64,000 nucleotides of DNA from Oscillospiraceae bacterium (GTDB taxonomy: Bacteria; Bacillota; Clostridia; Oscillospirales; Oscillospiraceae), in assembly GCA_902779945.1 (NCBI GenBank), contig CACZDN010000016.1:168903-232902 (forward strand), read 5' to 3'. Under the pieces are notes generated by a model. That model was not told where the DNA came from. It ran no database searches and saw only the letters and a list, made by a program, of their open reading frames with translations. Of this stretch, positions 27,623 through 36,494 are shown piece after piece. Position numbers and translations under genes: made by a program. Each line of letters starts with the position of its first letter. Within the stretch, counting starts at the first letter, position 1.

Positions 27623-27651
27623 TTTGGCGTCTACGCCATTTTTACGCCAAA
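27623..27651 (-). terminator. Hairpin after integrase stop
   Basis: TTTGGCGT (27623-27630) pairs with ACGCCAAA (27644-27651) around a 13-base loop, directly after the integrase stop. The T-run is short, so read-through into ychF is possible. The element end (att site) should lie between here and the ychF start, but no matching direct repeat was found elsewhere in the window. Confidence 0.45.
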
Positions 27652-28833
27652 TCAAACGGCCATGCTCTGTTCATACGCCTGCACGGCATCTGTGAGCGAA
27701 TCGTCTGTGACATGGACATACCTGTCCATCGTCGTCTTGATGCTCGCATGACCAAGCAATTTCTGAAGTATCTTCGGCTGCATCCCACTCTCAATCGCGC
27801 GGGTTGCGTAGGTGTGCCGGAGCGCGTGCATACAAAACCGTTCGATTCCAGCCTCGTCACAAAGTTTATAAAGATGCGTATCATAAGAGCTGTTCTTGGC
27901 AGGTTCTCCTGTGCGAAAATTTATAAACACAAGATCCCGCATTAAGAGGTATCTGGTATCACCGGTTCGCAAATCGACATACTCCAATACCTGCGAGAGC
28001 AATTCTGCCTCTTTCCTTGTCTCTCTCTCATTGTACGCAGCCCTCAAGACTTCATAGGCCCTGTTCGTGAGAGGGATTGTACGATAGCTGTGCTTCGTCT
28101 TGGGAGGCCCCGCCCGCCAGTAGCCGTCTCCATGGCGGTACTCCAGGGATTTGTTCACTGTGAGCGTCCGCTTCTTCCAGTTGATCGAATCCCACGTCAG
28201 GCCAATCATTTCCGCAGTTCTCAGCCCGGTCTCCAACAGCAGCACATATTGCCGATAATTATGAGAACGCTTCGCTACCTCAAGAAAAAGCTTCTGCTCC
28301 TCGACGGTAAGAAAATGAATGTCATCTACCGCACGGACGGGCTTCATGTATCTGACGCCATCCATCGGATGCTTCACGATAATATCGTTCATCACGGCAG
28401 CACGGAACATCGTGCCAATCGCGATATAGGTTTGACGAATGGTGGAGCCCGCATAGACAGGTTCCATGCGGTTGAGTATTGCTTTGCAGTGCATAGGCTT
28501 GACATCCGTGATCTTCATTTTGCCGATGACAGGCTGCGCATTGATAAGGTATCTTTCTGAATAATTTCTTCGCGTGTTGGGAGCAAGATCGCAGATGAGA
28601 TTGTCCATCCAAAACTGATACCACTGATCGACCGTCATATCTTCCGCTTTGGGAATACGACCATGCTTGTCTTCATAGATCGCGTCAGCAAGCCAATTAC
28701 GCGCTTCGGGAAGCGTTTCAAAGTATTTCTCAGGGCGAGAGCCGTCTTTTGCATTATATCTGGCTGAGTAAAGACCGTCCTTTCTCTGGTAGATTCCTGT
28801 TCCGCATTCTCTACCTTTTAGATTTTTGCCCAT
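27652..28833 (-). CDS. int: Tyrosine integrase, Tn916 type
   Basis: 393 residues; ribosome site AAGGAGTCAATGTA. N-terminal AP2-like arm-binding segment ([35 protein letters not shown]), SAM-like core-binding domain ([14 protein letters not shown]...[14 protein letters not shown]) and a complete catalytic domain: Arg in [14 protein letters not shown], His/Arg in [10 protein letters not shown], His in [10 protein letters not shown] and nucleophile Tyr in MDRYVHV. It integrates and excises the element with the help of Xis. Position next to ychF and the neighbouring xis mark this as the left end of the mobile island. It appears intact. Confidence 0.94.
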   Translation of the reverse strand: MGKNLKGRECGTGIYQRKDGLYSARYNAKDGSRPEKYFETLPEARNWLADAIYEDKHGRIPKAEDMTVDQWYQFWMDNLICDLAPNTRRNYSERYLINAQPVIGKMKITDVKPMHCKAILNRMEPVYAGSTIRQTYIAIGTMFRAAVMNDIIVKHPMDGVRYMKPVRAVDDIHFLTVEEQKLFLEVAKRSHNYRQYVLLLETGLRTAEMIGLTWDSINWKKRTLTVNKSLEYRHGDGYWRAGPPKTKHSYRTIPLTNRAYEVLRAAYNERETRKEAELLSQVLEYVDLRTGDTRYLLMRDLVFINFRTGEPAKNSSYDTHLYKLCDEAGIERFCMHALRHTYATRAIESGMQPKILQKLLGHASIKTTMDRYVHVTDDSLTDAVQAYEQSMAV

Positions 28834-28930
28834 TACATTGACTCCTTTCTCTTTTTATTTGAAAAAAGAGTCCAATACAACTGGACTCATTGTAACATAC
28901 ATCGCTCTTTTTCTCAATAGTGTTAGGGCG

Positions 28931-29131
28931 CTAAATCATGAGCTTGTTATGGATGTACTCTTCAAACTCCTTGCGCTTTACCAATTTTCGACTGCCGACG
29001 AAGAGAACAAAGGGACAATTCGGTTGTTTCAACAGATTGTCGATCTTGTTAATGCCGATACTGCTGTACTCGGCAGCTTCCCTGATAGTCATTGTTACTT
29101 TCAAATTAATCGGTACTTTTTCTTCAATCAT
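28931..29131 (-). CDS. xis: Excisionase (Tn916 Xis type)
   Basis: 66 residues from the ATG at 29131 (GAGGTGAATCTG upstream). MTIREAAEYSSIGINKIDNLL is a winged-helix/MerR-like DNA-binding segment and PFVLFVGSRKLVKRKEFEEYI is the C-terminal strand and helix shared by Tn916-type excisionases. It directs the integrase towards excision. It lies 100 bases upstream of int in the same orientation. Confidence 0.88.
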   Translation of the reverse strand: MIEEKVPINLKVTMTIREAAEYSSIGINKIDNLLKQPNCPFVLFVGSRKLVKRKEFEEYIHNKLMI

Positions 29132-29162
29132 CAGATTCACCTCGCACCTCGCACCTCGACAA

Positions 29163-29200
29163 CAAAAATGCTCTCTGGCACACAATGCACCGGAGAGCAT
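29163..29200 (-). terminator. Terminator upstream of xis
   Basis: ATGCTCTC.GG (from 29168) pairs with CC.GAGAGCAT (to 29200); on the minus strand TTTTTG follows. It would stop transcripts coming from the sigma-like gene before they reach xis-int, a typical control point in Tn916-like elements. The next 140 bases hold nothing recognised. Confidence 0.7.
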
Positions 29201-29339
29201 CTTTTAATATTTGCAGTTTAATAATAGCACATGACAAATTGCGGAGTCAAGAGCAACAGGACGTGAGTTTCTTGGCAAAAATAGAGCAATAATAGTGCAA
29301 CACTAAGAGAGTGGTTCTGCAAGCCCTATATTTGCTGGA

Positions 29340-29831
29340 TTATTCCCAGCCACCTCCCTCCGCAAAGGAAACCATTTCTGCAAGCCTTTCTACAGCCTTG
29401 TCCCGAAGTCTTCTCGCCGTCCAGACAGAAATGTTCATAGTTGCTGCCGTTTCGCTCAAACGCTGTTTTTCAATATACATACGCCGCAAGACCATTTCTT
29501 CATTTGTTGTAAGAAGCCCAAGGTAGTAATCCACACGTTTGATCTTCTGCTCAAGCGGCAGAAGTCGGGCCAATATTTGACCTCTTATCTCAGAGTTCGC
29601 CCGCTCTGCAGCGTACTGATAGTTCATCGCAATATAAAGCGTCTTGTTTGAAACAGTACCGTTCGGTACCCCGCCGCCATCTCCATGAGCATAATTCATA
29701 GCCTCCAGCATATCCTCCGGTGTAACAGTAGTCGGGTGCTCAAGCTCATAACGTAGGATGCTGATCTTCCGCATCATGTCGGGATAGTCGTTAAGAACAT
29801 GTAAAACTCGTTCATGGTCTGTTTTGTTCAC
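29340..29831 (-). CDS. Sigma-70 region-4-like protein (phage/ICE type)
   Basis: 163 residues. The N-terminal half is helical (VLHVLNDYPDMMRKISILRYELEH; IRGQILARLLPLEQKIKRVDYYLGLL). The C-terminal 50 residues are a sigma region 4 helix-turn-helix: LTTNEEMVLRRMYIEKQRLSETAATMNISVWTARRLRDKAVERLAEMV. There is no region 2. This layout is seen in ArpU/DUF1492-like regulators of clostridial phages and conjugative elements. A separate region-2-like protein is encoded at 48878-49210 on the same island, so the pair could form a split sigma factor; that is inference. Confidence 0.72.
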   Translation of the reverse strand: MNKTDHERVLHVLNDYPDMMRKISILRYELEHPTTVTPEDMLEAMNYAHGDGGGVPNGTVSNKTLYIAMNYQYAAERANSEIRGQILARLLPLEQKIKRVDYYLGLLTTNEEMVLRRMYIEKQRLSETAATMNISVWTARRLRDKAVERLAEMVSFAEGGGWE

Positions 29832-30093
29832 TTCTAAACCTCCAATTTATGAAAATAGTATTTGAAAAGAACCATTTCAGGTGGAGATCTGCAAAGAACG
29901 AGTAATCGTGGCGATAGCAGAGTATCCATGGTATTACCGCAAAAAAGCGGTCACCGATCAGATAGAGAGAAAAGGTGATAGTTTATTATCTCACTAAAAA
30001 ACTTACGGATGTGCTGGTGCAAGAAAAGCATTAATTAATATTTATTTATTATAAACATTTACTTCTATAATTTCAATCTTTTGCGTTGAAAAC
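29832..30093. other. Non-coding stretch between operon A and the sigma-like gene
   Basis: About 260 AT-rich bases. On the plus strand bases 29880-29996 read as an open frame of 38 codons (KERVIVAIAEYPWYYRKKAV) with no start or ribosome site, possibly a gene remnant. No clear promoter was found. Confidence 0.4.
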
Positions 30094-30124
30094 CGCCCCT
30101 GCTGCGTGCGAACGCAACAGGGGC
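30094..30124 (-). terminator. Terminator of operon A
   Basis: Minus strand: CGCCCCTGTTGCG pairs with CGCAGCAGGGGCG around a TTCGCA loop, followed by GTTTTC. It starts ten bases after the stop of the last gene of the 12-kb operon. Confidence 0.75.
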
Positions 30125-30133
30125 GAAGACTAT

Positions 30134-31114
30134 TTACGCTGCTCTCTGAAATCGGATGCCGCTGGCGCGGAGGGAGAGCTCCTGAGACAGGAGCTTGAGG
30201 GATTCAAACTCCTCGCCCAGACCGTCCAGCTCGCGGCGGAGCACCTGCTCGTAGTGGCGCTTTTTCCCCTCCAGAGCGCCGATCTTCATGACCCAGCGCT
30301 CCATGATGGCGGGGCTTTGGCTGCCGCTCTTGATGAGGTAGTCCGCGCGTTCCTGGTATTCCGCGATCTCCTTCTTCACCGCGGCGTAGAATTCCTCGGT
30401 CATCTTGTCCCGCTGCTTTAAGTCGTCTATGATATAGATGGAGTTTGCCATGAGGCGGGCTTTCGTTCTGTTGAGGCTGCTGAGGGCCTCCATGAAGTCC
30501 TCGAAGATATCCACCTTCTCCATGCTGTGCCGGGGGACGAAGTAGAGATGTCCGTTGACGCTCATTTTCGTGGCCTCCAGGCCGCGGATATAGTTCAGGC
30601 AGATGGTCTCGATCTGCTTGCGGTTGGCGCAGACCTGATACAGCTCGAACAGCTCCTCGGCGCGGCGGCAGTAGGCGGCCGCGTCCACGTCGCTGTCATA
30701 GGCCAGATTGTCATAGCTGAACAAGCCGCTCTCCTTGTCGAAGCTGATGTTCGCCAGCTTCTCATACTGATTGGTCTCGCGGTTAAGCGTCTCCTTGACC
30801 AGCTCCCTGGACAGGACGCGCGGGGTGTGCTCGTTGTCGCGGCAATAGACCCGGTAGATCTGCTGCATACCGCTGTGCTTGACCACGATCCTCTCCTTGA
30901 TGTCCCCGGTGGCGCTCTTGAAGGCGTCGGAGGCGGATACGCGGCGGTCGCCGGCGTAGTAGATGCCCATGCCGGCGCAGAGCTCGGACAGCTTCTCCTT
31001 GTCGATCAGAATGTCGGAGAGGGAGAAATACAGGAGCTTGCCCAGCATGTTGTTCTTGTCGCCGGACGCCACGCCCAGCATGTCGTTCATGGAAATAACG
31101 TCGCTCATTTTCAA
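30134..31114 (-). CDS. DUF6744-like protein, last gene of operon A
   Basis: 326 residues, soluble and mainly helical with a coiled-coil-prone C-terminal half (AAVKKEIAEYQERADYL...LEGKKRHYEQVLRRELDGLGEEFESLK). The opening MSDVISMNDMLGVASGDKNNMLGKLLYFSLSDILID and the middle RRAEELFELYQVCANRKQIETICLNYIRGLEATKMSVNGHLYFVPR resemble the family catalogued as DUF6744, found in mobile elements of Clostridia beside Rad52-like and primase-like genes. Function unknown. The small helical ORF upstream is separated by seven bases, so it is part of the same transcript. Confidence 0.6.
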   Translation of the reverse strand: MKMSDVISMNDMLGVASGDKNNMLGKLLYFSLSDILIDKEKLSELCAGMGIYYAGDRRVSASDAFKSATGDIKERIVVKHSGMQQIYRVYCRDNEHTPRVLSRELVKETLNRETNQYEKLANISFDKESGLFSYDNLAYDSDVDAAAYCRRAEELFELYQVCANRKQIETICLNYIRGLEATKMSVNGHLYFVPRHSMEKVDIFEDFMEALSSLNRTKARLMANSIYIIDDLKQRDKMTEEFYAAVKKEIAEYQERADYLIKSGSQSPAIMERWVMKIGALEGKKRHYEQVLRRELDGLGEEFESLKLLSQELSLRASGIRFQRAA

Positions 31115-31121
31115 ATCCTCC

Positions 31122-31361
31122 TTACCAGTTTCTCAGCACTTCATCCAGTTTGTCATAGCGCCCCTGACACAGCAGGCCGCACTCATAGTGGAAGTTGATG
31201 TCCGTCAGCCGGTACTCGATGAGCTCCATAGCATGACGGTCGCCCTTCTTTCGCGCGGTCTCATGCCTGCGAAACAGGCTCTGCATGATGGTGGGCGTCA
31301 GGCAGTATTCATTCCTGCGGTTGACCGCGCGGACGCGGTCGCATTCTTTTTCTGTAAGCAT
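31122..31361 (-). CDS. Small helical protein, unknown
   Basis: 79 residues, basic and helical (ECDRVRAVNRRNEYCLTPTIMQSLFRRHETARKKGDRHAMELIEYRLTDINF) with three cysteines. The gene is packed between the primase-like and DUF6744-like genes with gaps under ten bases. Not recognised; the size and charge would fit an accessory DNA-binding or partner protein. Confidence 0.6.
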   Translation of the reverse strand: MLTEKECDRVRAVNRRNEYCLTPTIMQSLFRRHETARKKGDRHAMELIEYRLTDINFHYECGLLCQGRYDKLDEVLRNW

Positions 31362-31370
31362 AGCTTCTCC

Positions 31371-32432
31371 TTATGCCGCGGCGCGGGCGTGGTAATAATC
31401 GTCCACACCCTTGTACGCCGGGCTCCATACATATTTGGAATAGCGGATGTTCGGCAGGCTGCCGAGCTCCTTTCGGATCGCCAGCACCGCGTTTCGGACA
31501 TGGGGATTCGTGTTCTGATCCATATCCATCGCCTCTACCAGTTCCGTGACGCCGAGCGCCCTCACCGTCTCTTTGAGACCGTGGATCGCGTTGACGCCGC
31601 CGATGCAGACGAGCAGCGCGTCGTTGTCCAGGTAGCTCGCCACGTCGCCCTTGAGGGGGCCTTCCGTCAGAAATGCCCGTTTGCTCGCGGTGTTGCCGGT
31701 CACATGAATCCAGGAATAGCTGCGTGTGCCGTTGGGCATGCCCCGGCTGGAGAGCCAGCGGTACTTGCGGTCCGGGTCGGCCTCATCGTCGAGGCGGATC
31801 TTCAGGCCCTGGATGAGGCCGTCCTTGTCGCGGACGGGGATCAGGAAGCCGCTTGGCCCAGCAATCGTCCACTCGCCGTAGCAGGTGCGAAAACCGGGGA
31901 TGCCCTGCAAATTGTGGCCGCAGCCTCTGAGCAAACTTGCCAGAAGTCTGCGTCCGGCGTCCGTCTCCGGCATGGACCGATACTCGTTCTGTTCGATCCG
32001 TTCCTTCGAAAGGCCGCGGCCGATCAGGTTTTCCCGGTGCCGGTCGGACAGCGTCAGCAGGTGCAGCATATCCGTGTAGATCTCGCTGCGCTCCGCAAGA
32101 GAGCGAGGCGCGGCCTCTGTATATTGGGAGTCGGGCTGCTTCGGCATGGGATAGACATTGCCGCCCTCCTCCAGTTCCCGAAACGCCTCCAGATTGTCCA
32201 GCCCCTTCACACGGGCATAAAGCGTGACGCTGTTGCCGTGCGCGCCGCAGAGGACGCAGCGGTACTGATCGGTGGAGGTGTTCAGGAACAGATGGTATCT
32301 TCCCGCACCGTGGTCACCGCAGAAGGGGCAGCTCGCCTCAACCTCGCCCCGGTGAAGGGTACGGGGATTGAGGACGAGCCCGCACCTGTGAGCCGTGTCT
32401 ACGATGGGGATCTTTTGGTAGGCACGGCCCAT
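31371..32432 (-). CDS. Primase-like protein: CHC2 zinc finger + toprim (DUF3854-like)
   Basis: 353 residues. N-terminal zinc ribbon of DnaG/CHC2 type: ASCPFCGDH...YRCVLCGAHGNSV (two C-x2-C pairs, about residues 34-65). The middle FLIPVRDKDGLIQGLKIRLDD is the primase beta segment, and the C-terminal toprim-like part has FLTEGPLKGDVASYL and EAMDMDQN, where Glu and the D-x-D are the metal-binding residues. There is no helicase domain; a large helicase is encoded in operon B. It probably makes primers for replication of the element. Confidence 0.8.
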   Translation of the reverse strand: MGRAYQKIPIVDTAHRCGLVLNPRTLHRGEVEASCPFCGDHGAGRYHLFLNTSTDQYRCVLCGAHGNSVTLYARVKGLDNLEAFRELEEGGNVYPMPKQPDSQYTEAAPRSLAERSEIYTDMLHLLTLSDRHRENLIGRGLSKERIEQNEYRSMPETDAGRRLLASLLRGCGHNLQGIPGFRTCYGEWTIAGPSGFLIPVRDKDGLIQGLKIRLDDEADPDRKYRWLSSRGMPNGTRSYSWIHVTGNTASKRAFLTEGPLKGDVASYLDNDALLVCIGGVNAIHGLKETVRALGVTELVEAMDMDQNTNPHVRNAVLAIRKELGSLPNIRYSKYVWSPAYKGVDDYYHARAAA

Positions 32433-32444
32433 GAGCGCCGTTCC

Positions 32445-34307
32445 TTATGCCGCCATGGGCATTTCGTTTACAATGGGTTTCACCGCACGGATATTCAGAT
32501 CGGCGTTTCGGACGCACTTGGCCATGAGCACCTGTCCCGTAGGCCGGACGTTGTTGAGATCGTCCACCGACTCCATGTTGTCCACGAAGACGGGATAGTT
32601 TCGCCCAGTCAGGCGCTTCATGAGCTCGGAGACCTCCATGCCGGCGCGAATTTTCTCCGAGAGGGAGAGCCGGTCGTAACGGCGGCCGCTGTACTCGAAA
32701 CGGAACACGTCCTTCACCTCGCCCGTGCTTTTCACCACGTCGTAGAGAGAGATGGACACGCGGTTCATCTGCAGCTGAGCAAGGGTGAGCTCCACGCGCT
32801 TGGCGATGTATTGCAGCAGGCAGCCGACGGCCTCCTTTTGCTCGGCGATCTGTTTCTGTGCCGCCTGGATCTTGGCCTCAAATTCTTGCTCCGAGGGGAA
32901 GGTTGTGTTTTTCAGGGCGGAGAGCTCCGCCTCGATTTGCCGCAGCTCCTCGGCGCAGGCTTTCATTCGGTCATATTCCTCTGTGTTGAGATTTCCGTAC
33001 TCCAGATCGGAGGTGAGCGTCTGCATCCTCGTGCGAAGCTCCTCCAACTGATTCCGGCGCTGCGCGGAGGCGCGGCTGCCGCTTTCCAGCACCCTGCCGC
33101 GCTCCTCGGTGAGCTCGCGGACAGACTGCTCCAGCTTTGCCACGTCCTCCTCCTTGAATTTCTGAAAGGTCTCCAGAGATTGGGCGTCCATCGCCTTCAG
33201 CTCCTCCAGCTGGACGCGCTGCTCCTTGCCCTCGGCAACGATGCCGCTGACGCTCTGCTGGAAAGCCTTGCGCACGACGGGTACGTCTTCCTCAGACACC
33301 GCGCGGCGGCAGGTTGGACAGACGAAGCCGGGGACGATGGCCTTGCCCGCGCTGACTTCGGCGTTATACTTCGCGCCGAGAGCCTTCACGCGCTCGGTCG
33401 CCGCCGCGATCGCCTGCGTAAACTTGGATTCATAGGCGCTCGCGGAGCGTTCCGCTAGCTTTCGCGCCTGCTCATAGAGCCGCGCGTCCAGCTCATCCAG
33501 CCCGCTCTCATCGCTGTTGTCGTTGAAGAGCTCGCTGTACTGGGCACTCAGATCGGTGAGGGTGCTCTCCAGCTCGGCGGTGTCGATCCCGGCATAGCGT
33601 TTTGCCTCCAGCGCCTGCTTTTCTTCCGTCAGGCTGCCGCGTCTGGCTTCCAGCTCCGCGCGCCTGGTCTGTCCGTCCTTCTGCTGGGAGAGGGCCAGGT
33701 CCTGCTGCCCCTGGAGATAGATCACAGAGTTCTCCAGCTCCCGGATATCCTTGCGAAGCTGCTTGACGCGCCCCTCGGGGGACATGAGCGTTTCAGCCGG
33801 AAGTCTTTGCCGGATGGGGTCGGACAGCTCCGCGAGCACCTTTTCCTGCGGGATCATCGGGAGATAGCGCTGCAGGAGGTTCTTCCCGTCCTCGCCCAGC
33901 TCCTCAATGAAGTACAGGGGATTGAAGATCGAGAGAAACACGTCCTTTTCGCCGAACATCTCCGTCAGATCGAGCTGGCGAAGCTCCTGACCGTCATAGA
34001 CGATCCCGGTCCTGCTGCCCTTGTGGCTGCGCGTCAGTTCGTGCGAAACGCCCTTGTCGTCCACGAAGCGCATGGTGACGAAAAGCTCCGGATCTCTCTC
34101 GCTGTGCAGCCGGTCAATGTTCCGCTCCGCGAAGAACGGGAGGCCGGTGACAGCGTAGGCGATGGCGTCCGCGATGCTGGACTTGCCGCGGCCGTTGCCG
34201 CCGGTAATGACCGTGGGATTGCCGAAGCGCAGTTCCGTGGGCTGCGAAAACGACTTGAAGCCGGATAAGCGCAGGCCCGTGATCTGAAAACCGCTGATCT
34301 TTTCCAT
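32445..34307 (-). CDS. Rad50/SbcC-like SMC-type ATPase
   Basis: 620 residues. Walker A GGNGRGKSS (36-44) after a typical N-terminal strand (LRLSGFKSFSQPTELRFGNPTVI). Long coiled-coil arms follow (about 165-320 and 345-480), broken by VPGFVCPTCRRAV, a C-x2-C like a Rad50 zinc hook. The C-terminal lobe has RLSLSEKIRAGMEVSEL (signature-like) and PVFVDNMESVDDL (Walker B-like, with Asp but an unusual order of acidic residues). No SbcD nuclease lies next to it. It is followed downstream by primase and preceded by the Rad52-like gene, so a DNA-end handling role is likely. Confidence 0.82.
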   Translation of the reverse strand: MEKISGFQITGLRLSGFKSFSQPTELRFGNPTVITGGNGRGKSSIADAIAYAVTGLPFFAERNIDRLHSERDPELFVTMRFVDDKGVSHELTRSHKGSRTGIVYDGQELRQLDLTEMFGEKDVFLSIFNPLYFIEELGEDGKNLLQRYLPMIPQEKVLAELSDPIRQRLPAETLMSPEGRVKQLRKDIRELENSVIYLQGQQDLALSQQKDGQTRRAELEARRGSLTEEKQALEAKRYAGIDTAELESTLTDLSAQYSELFNDNSDESGLDELDARLYEQARKLAERSASAYESKFTQAIAAATERVKALGAKYNAEVSAGKAIVPGFVCPTCRRAVSEEDVPVVRKAFQQSVSGIVAEGKEQRVQLEELKAMDAQSLETFQKFKEEDVAKLEQSVRELTEERGRVLESGSRASAQRRNQLEELRTRMQTLTSDLEYGNLNTEEYDRMKACAEELRQIEAELSALKNTTFPSEQEFEAKIQAAQKQIAEQKEAVGCLLQYIAKRVELTLAQLQMNRVSISLYDVVKSTGEVKDVFRFEYSGRRYDRLSLSEKIRAGMEVSELMKRLTGRNYPVFVDNMESVDDLNNVRPTGQVLMAKCVRNADLNIRAVKPIVNEMPMAA

Positions 34308-34325
34308 GTTTTTCTCCTTTCCCGC

Positions 34326-35237
34326 TTACGCGGCCTGATCCAGAATCTCGAAGCTCTCCAGATAGTAGAACACGACGGAGTCCTTCTGCTTGAGCGTCTT
34401 GCGGACGTTGTAGAGCCTGGCGTCGATGCGGAGTTCCGGGTGGGTGCCGCGGGTGTAGGCCAGCAGCTTTTTCCCGTCCTGATCCACGAGCATGAGACTG
34501 GTGTTCTCGCCGCTCATGCCCTTCTGCACCTTGACGTCCGTCACGGTGTACTCCCAAACGGGAGACTCCGGCGCTTTCCTGTACTGCGCGAGATCCACGA
34601 CCTTGCCGCCCTTTTCTTCTTCCTTCTGTGACTGCGCGGGCTGAGGCGGTTTCTCCACCGCCCGTTCCTTCTCCGTCCCGCCGGGCGCTCTCTGCGGAGT
34701 GAGCAGAGACTGCACGCCGCCGGGCGCGGCGACCTTGAGCTTCAGCTTGGCCAGCATGTCCATGTAGGCTTTATCCAGCTTGGGACGCTCGGAGGGCTTG
34801 ATTACATAGCTCTTGCCCTTCTTCTCGATCCCGACAAAGACCGTGTCCATGTTGTACAGGACGCGGCCGATGCCCCACTGGACGGCGGCGCGCTTCATGG
34901 AATCGCTGAGTCCGCCCTTGACCGGCTCAATATCCGAGTCCTCGGCTCCGTCCCATTTGGTGATGAAGCCGCGGCCCTCGAAGTAGATGGAGATACCGCA
35001 GATCTGCGCCTCACGCTTGCCGGTACCGTGCCAGGGCTGGTACTCGTTGTACCAGTTCTGCGGGCCGACGACCTCATCCAGCCGGTTCTGGATTGCGCGG
35101 TTCGTCACATAGGGAACCGCGATGCCCTGCATGCTGCTCTCAAAGGCCATCTGAATCCGCCATTCCAGATCCTCCGCGGCGAAGGGCATGGCCAGCGCCG
35201 CCTGGATCTCACTCGTCGTTTTCTTCGTTTCGTCCAT
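34326..35237 (-). CDS. Rad52/22-family single-strand annealing protein
   Basis: 303 residues from the ATG at 35237 (GGGAGGTATCT upstream). The first 160 residues match the Rad52_Rad22 fold: MAFESSMQGIAVPYVTNRAIQNRLDEVVGPQNW, AQICGISIYFEGRGFITKWDG, and SDSMKRAAVQWGIGRVLYN, which is the characteristic A-x-x-W-G-I-G-R motif. A proline/lysine/glutamate-rich linker (about 185-225) leads to a small C-terminal domain (VWEYTVTDVKVQKGMSGENTSLMLVDQDGKKLLAY). It anneals single strands or loads onto SSB-coated DNA. It overlaps the E2-like gene by 29 bases. Confidence 0.85.
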   Translation of the reverse strand: MDETKKTTSEIQAALAMPFAAEDLEWRIQMAFESSMQGIAVPYVTNRAIQNRLDEVVGPQNWYNEYQPWHGTGKREAQICGISIYFEGRGFITKWDGAEDSDIEPVKGGLSDSMKRAAVQWGIGRVLYNMDTVFVGIEKKGKSYVIKPSERPKLDKAYMDMLAKLKLKVAAPGGVQSLLTPQRAPGGTEKERAVEKPPQPAQSQKEEEKGGKVVDLAQYRKAPESPVWEYTVTDVKVQKGMSGENTSLMLVDQDGKKLLAYTRGTHPELRIDARLYNVRKTLKQKDSVVFYYLESFEILDQAA

Positions 35238-35922
35238 AGATACCTCCCACAAAGTCTCCCAAGGTTTTCCCGTTGGGGATGAGGACGTCCGTATAGTAAT
35301 AGGCCGGTTCCTTGTCCTTCAAATGCTCCATCAGCTCCCTGTGTTTCAGACCGAGCTTGTTGTGACTGGGTGAAAACATATCGTCGTTGTCCGGGATGCC
35401 CAGCAGATAGCGCGGGAAATTCACCAGTGCCGACTGCTTTTTATAGCGCGGCAGCACGTTGTTCCCCGTGCATACGCGGGAATCTTCGTAGACGTTGGAA
35501 AAAGGATAATGGTACATAAGCGAGGCAGGCGTCGGTTTTTCATCGGCCACCACGCCGAGGGTGCAGCCGGCCACTCTGCCGGTATCCAGCAGACGTATGC
35601 CGAACACCAAACGCGGGATTGGGAAATTGAGATATTCCACATCCCCATAGGTCATGTCCGCCCTAAGCTCCGGGTTCCAGAGTACAAAGGTTTTCTCCCC
35701 TTTCCCGATAGTGACGGACAGACAGTGGTCCGGGAGCAGTCCGGTCTCAACCGTCTCGCTGTTCCTGTAACTCTCATTGAGCATGAAATACAGGTCGACG
35801 GGAGAGATCTCCTTAAAGGAAATTACCCCGTCGCGCTTGCGTTCCTCCACAATGATCTTGCCCGAATGGGGAGAGATGCGGAGGCAGATGTCGTTGCCGT
35901 ATTCTGTGTTTTCCGCTGCCAC
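35209..35922 (-). CDS. Predicted E2-like protein of the PRTRC-B / Prok-E2_D family
   Basis: 237 residues from a GTG that overlaps the TAG of the upstream gene and follows GGAGGAGGCCGC; an ATG 21 bases earlier is the alternative. The conserved core reads LNFPIPRLVFGIRLLDTGRVAGC...KPTPASLMYHYPFSNVYEDSRVCTGNN. In family terms, the P-x-L-x-Y-x-x-P-x-x-N-V-Y-x-x-x-x-V-C block is the signature of the PRTRC system protein B family, predicted to have an E2 (ubiquitin-conjugating) fold with the Cys after RV (residue 151 from the GTG) as the thioester candidate. Partners in this operon are a ThiF/E1-like and a JAMM protein. The biochemical role has not been shown for this family. Confidence 0.7.
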   Translation of the reverse strand: MAAENTEYGNDICLRISPHSGKIIVEERKRDGVISFKEISPVDLYFMLNESYRNSETVETGLLPDHCLSVTIGKGEKTFVLWNPELRADMTYGDVEYLNFPIPRLVFGIRLLDTGRVAGCTLGVVADEKPTPASLMYHYPFSNVYEDSRVCTGNNVLPRYKKQSALVNFPRYLLGIPDNDDMFSPSHNKLGLKHRELMEHLKDKEPAYYYTDVLIPNGKTLGDFVGGIYGRNEENDE

Positions 35923-36485
35923 TACGCGGCCTCCTCCATACAATGTTTCGGAAGAGAAACGATCTTGTCCGACCGCTTCTCTATGATCTGTTTCATGTGT
36001 TCGTTTTCCCGGATAAGGTAGTGCATCAGGTCTGTGAGCGCGATCACCAATCCCCCGGGCTCCCAGTATCCCTCCGCAAATTCAAGCTGAATCTGCGGGC
36101 TGTTGCCTTCATAACGGATCGTCATGTCAAAGATCCCGCAGTTGCGGTCAGACAGGAAAAAGGTGACGATGTCCTCAAATCTCCTTCTGACAGCCTGAAC
36201 TGAACAGGGATGCGCCTCCATGAGCTTCGCGCTGAAATCCAGATATTCATCGAAGACTGTGTCATAGATACACATGAGCTCTGAGCCGCTCATCTCATCA
36301 TATTCCGAGTAGCAGTCATCAAAAATTTCTTCTATAGAATAGTAGATGAATTCCAGAATCTGTTCCGTCGAAAACTGTGTCTCGCCCGCGACAAGCCGCG
36401 CCGCCCGTTCCGGTCTGTACATCTGCACAAAGCGCAGCAGTCTCAGGACGCCGAGAATGTCGTACTCATAATCGTTGTCGTACAT
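35922..36485 (-). CDS. Acidic helical protein of operon A, unknown
   Basis: 187 residues, strongly acidic, rich in Tyr, Glu and Asp (MYDNDYEYDILGVLRLLRFVQMY; YYSIEEIFDDCYSEYDEMSGSELMCIYDTVFDEYLDF). Predicted mostly helical with a short beta segment (FDMTIRYEGNSPQIQLEFAEGYW). It ends with KHCMEEAA*, whose TAG overlaps the GTG of the E2-like gene, so the two are translationally coupled. Not recognised. The coupling makes a role as partner or substrate adaptor of the E2-like protein plausible; this is inference. Confidence 0.65.
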   Translation of the reverse strand: MYDNDYEYDILGVLRLLRFVQMYRPERAARLVAGETQFSTEQILEFIYYSIEEIFDDCYSEYDEMSGSELMCIYDTVFDEYLDFSAKLMEAHPCSVQAVRRRFEDIVTFFLSDRNCGIFDMTIRYEGNSPQIQLEFAEGYWEPGGLVIALTDLMHYLIRENEHMKQIIEKRSDKIVSLPKHCMEEAA

Positions 36486-36494
36486 AGGCAGCCC

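Noticed and set aside
27565-27651. Search for attL/attR direct repeats around the integrase end
   Set aside because: No repeat of 12 bases or more from this gap was found elsewhere in the window by eye; the right end is left undefined.
29131-29165. CCTCGCACCTCGCACCTCGAC triplication as a CRISPR-like or iteron array
   Set aside because: Only about two and a half copies of a 7-base unit, overlapping the xis ribosome site; too short to call.
30963-33458. An 831-codon plus-strand frame over the primase-like and Rad50-like genes
   Set aside because: Antisense shadow; the minus-strand genes have clear motifs and tight operon spacing.
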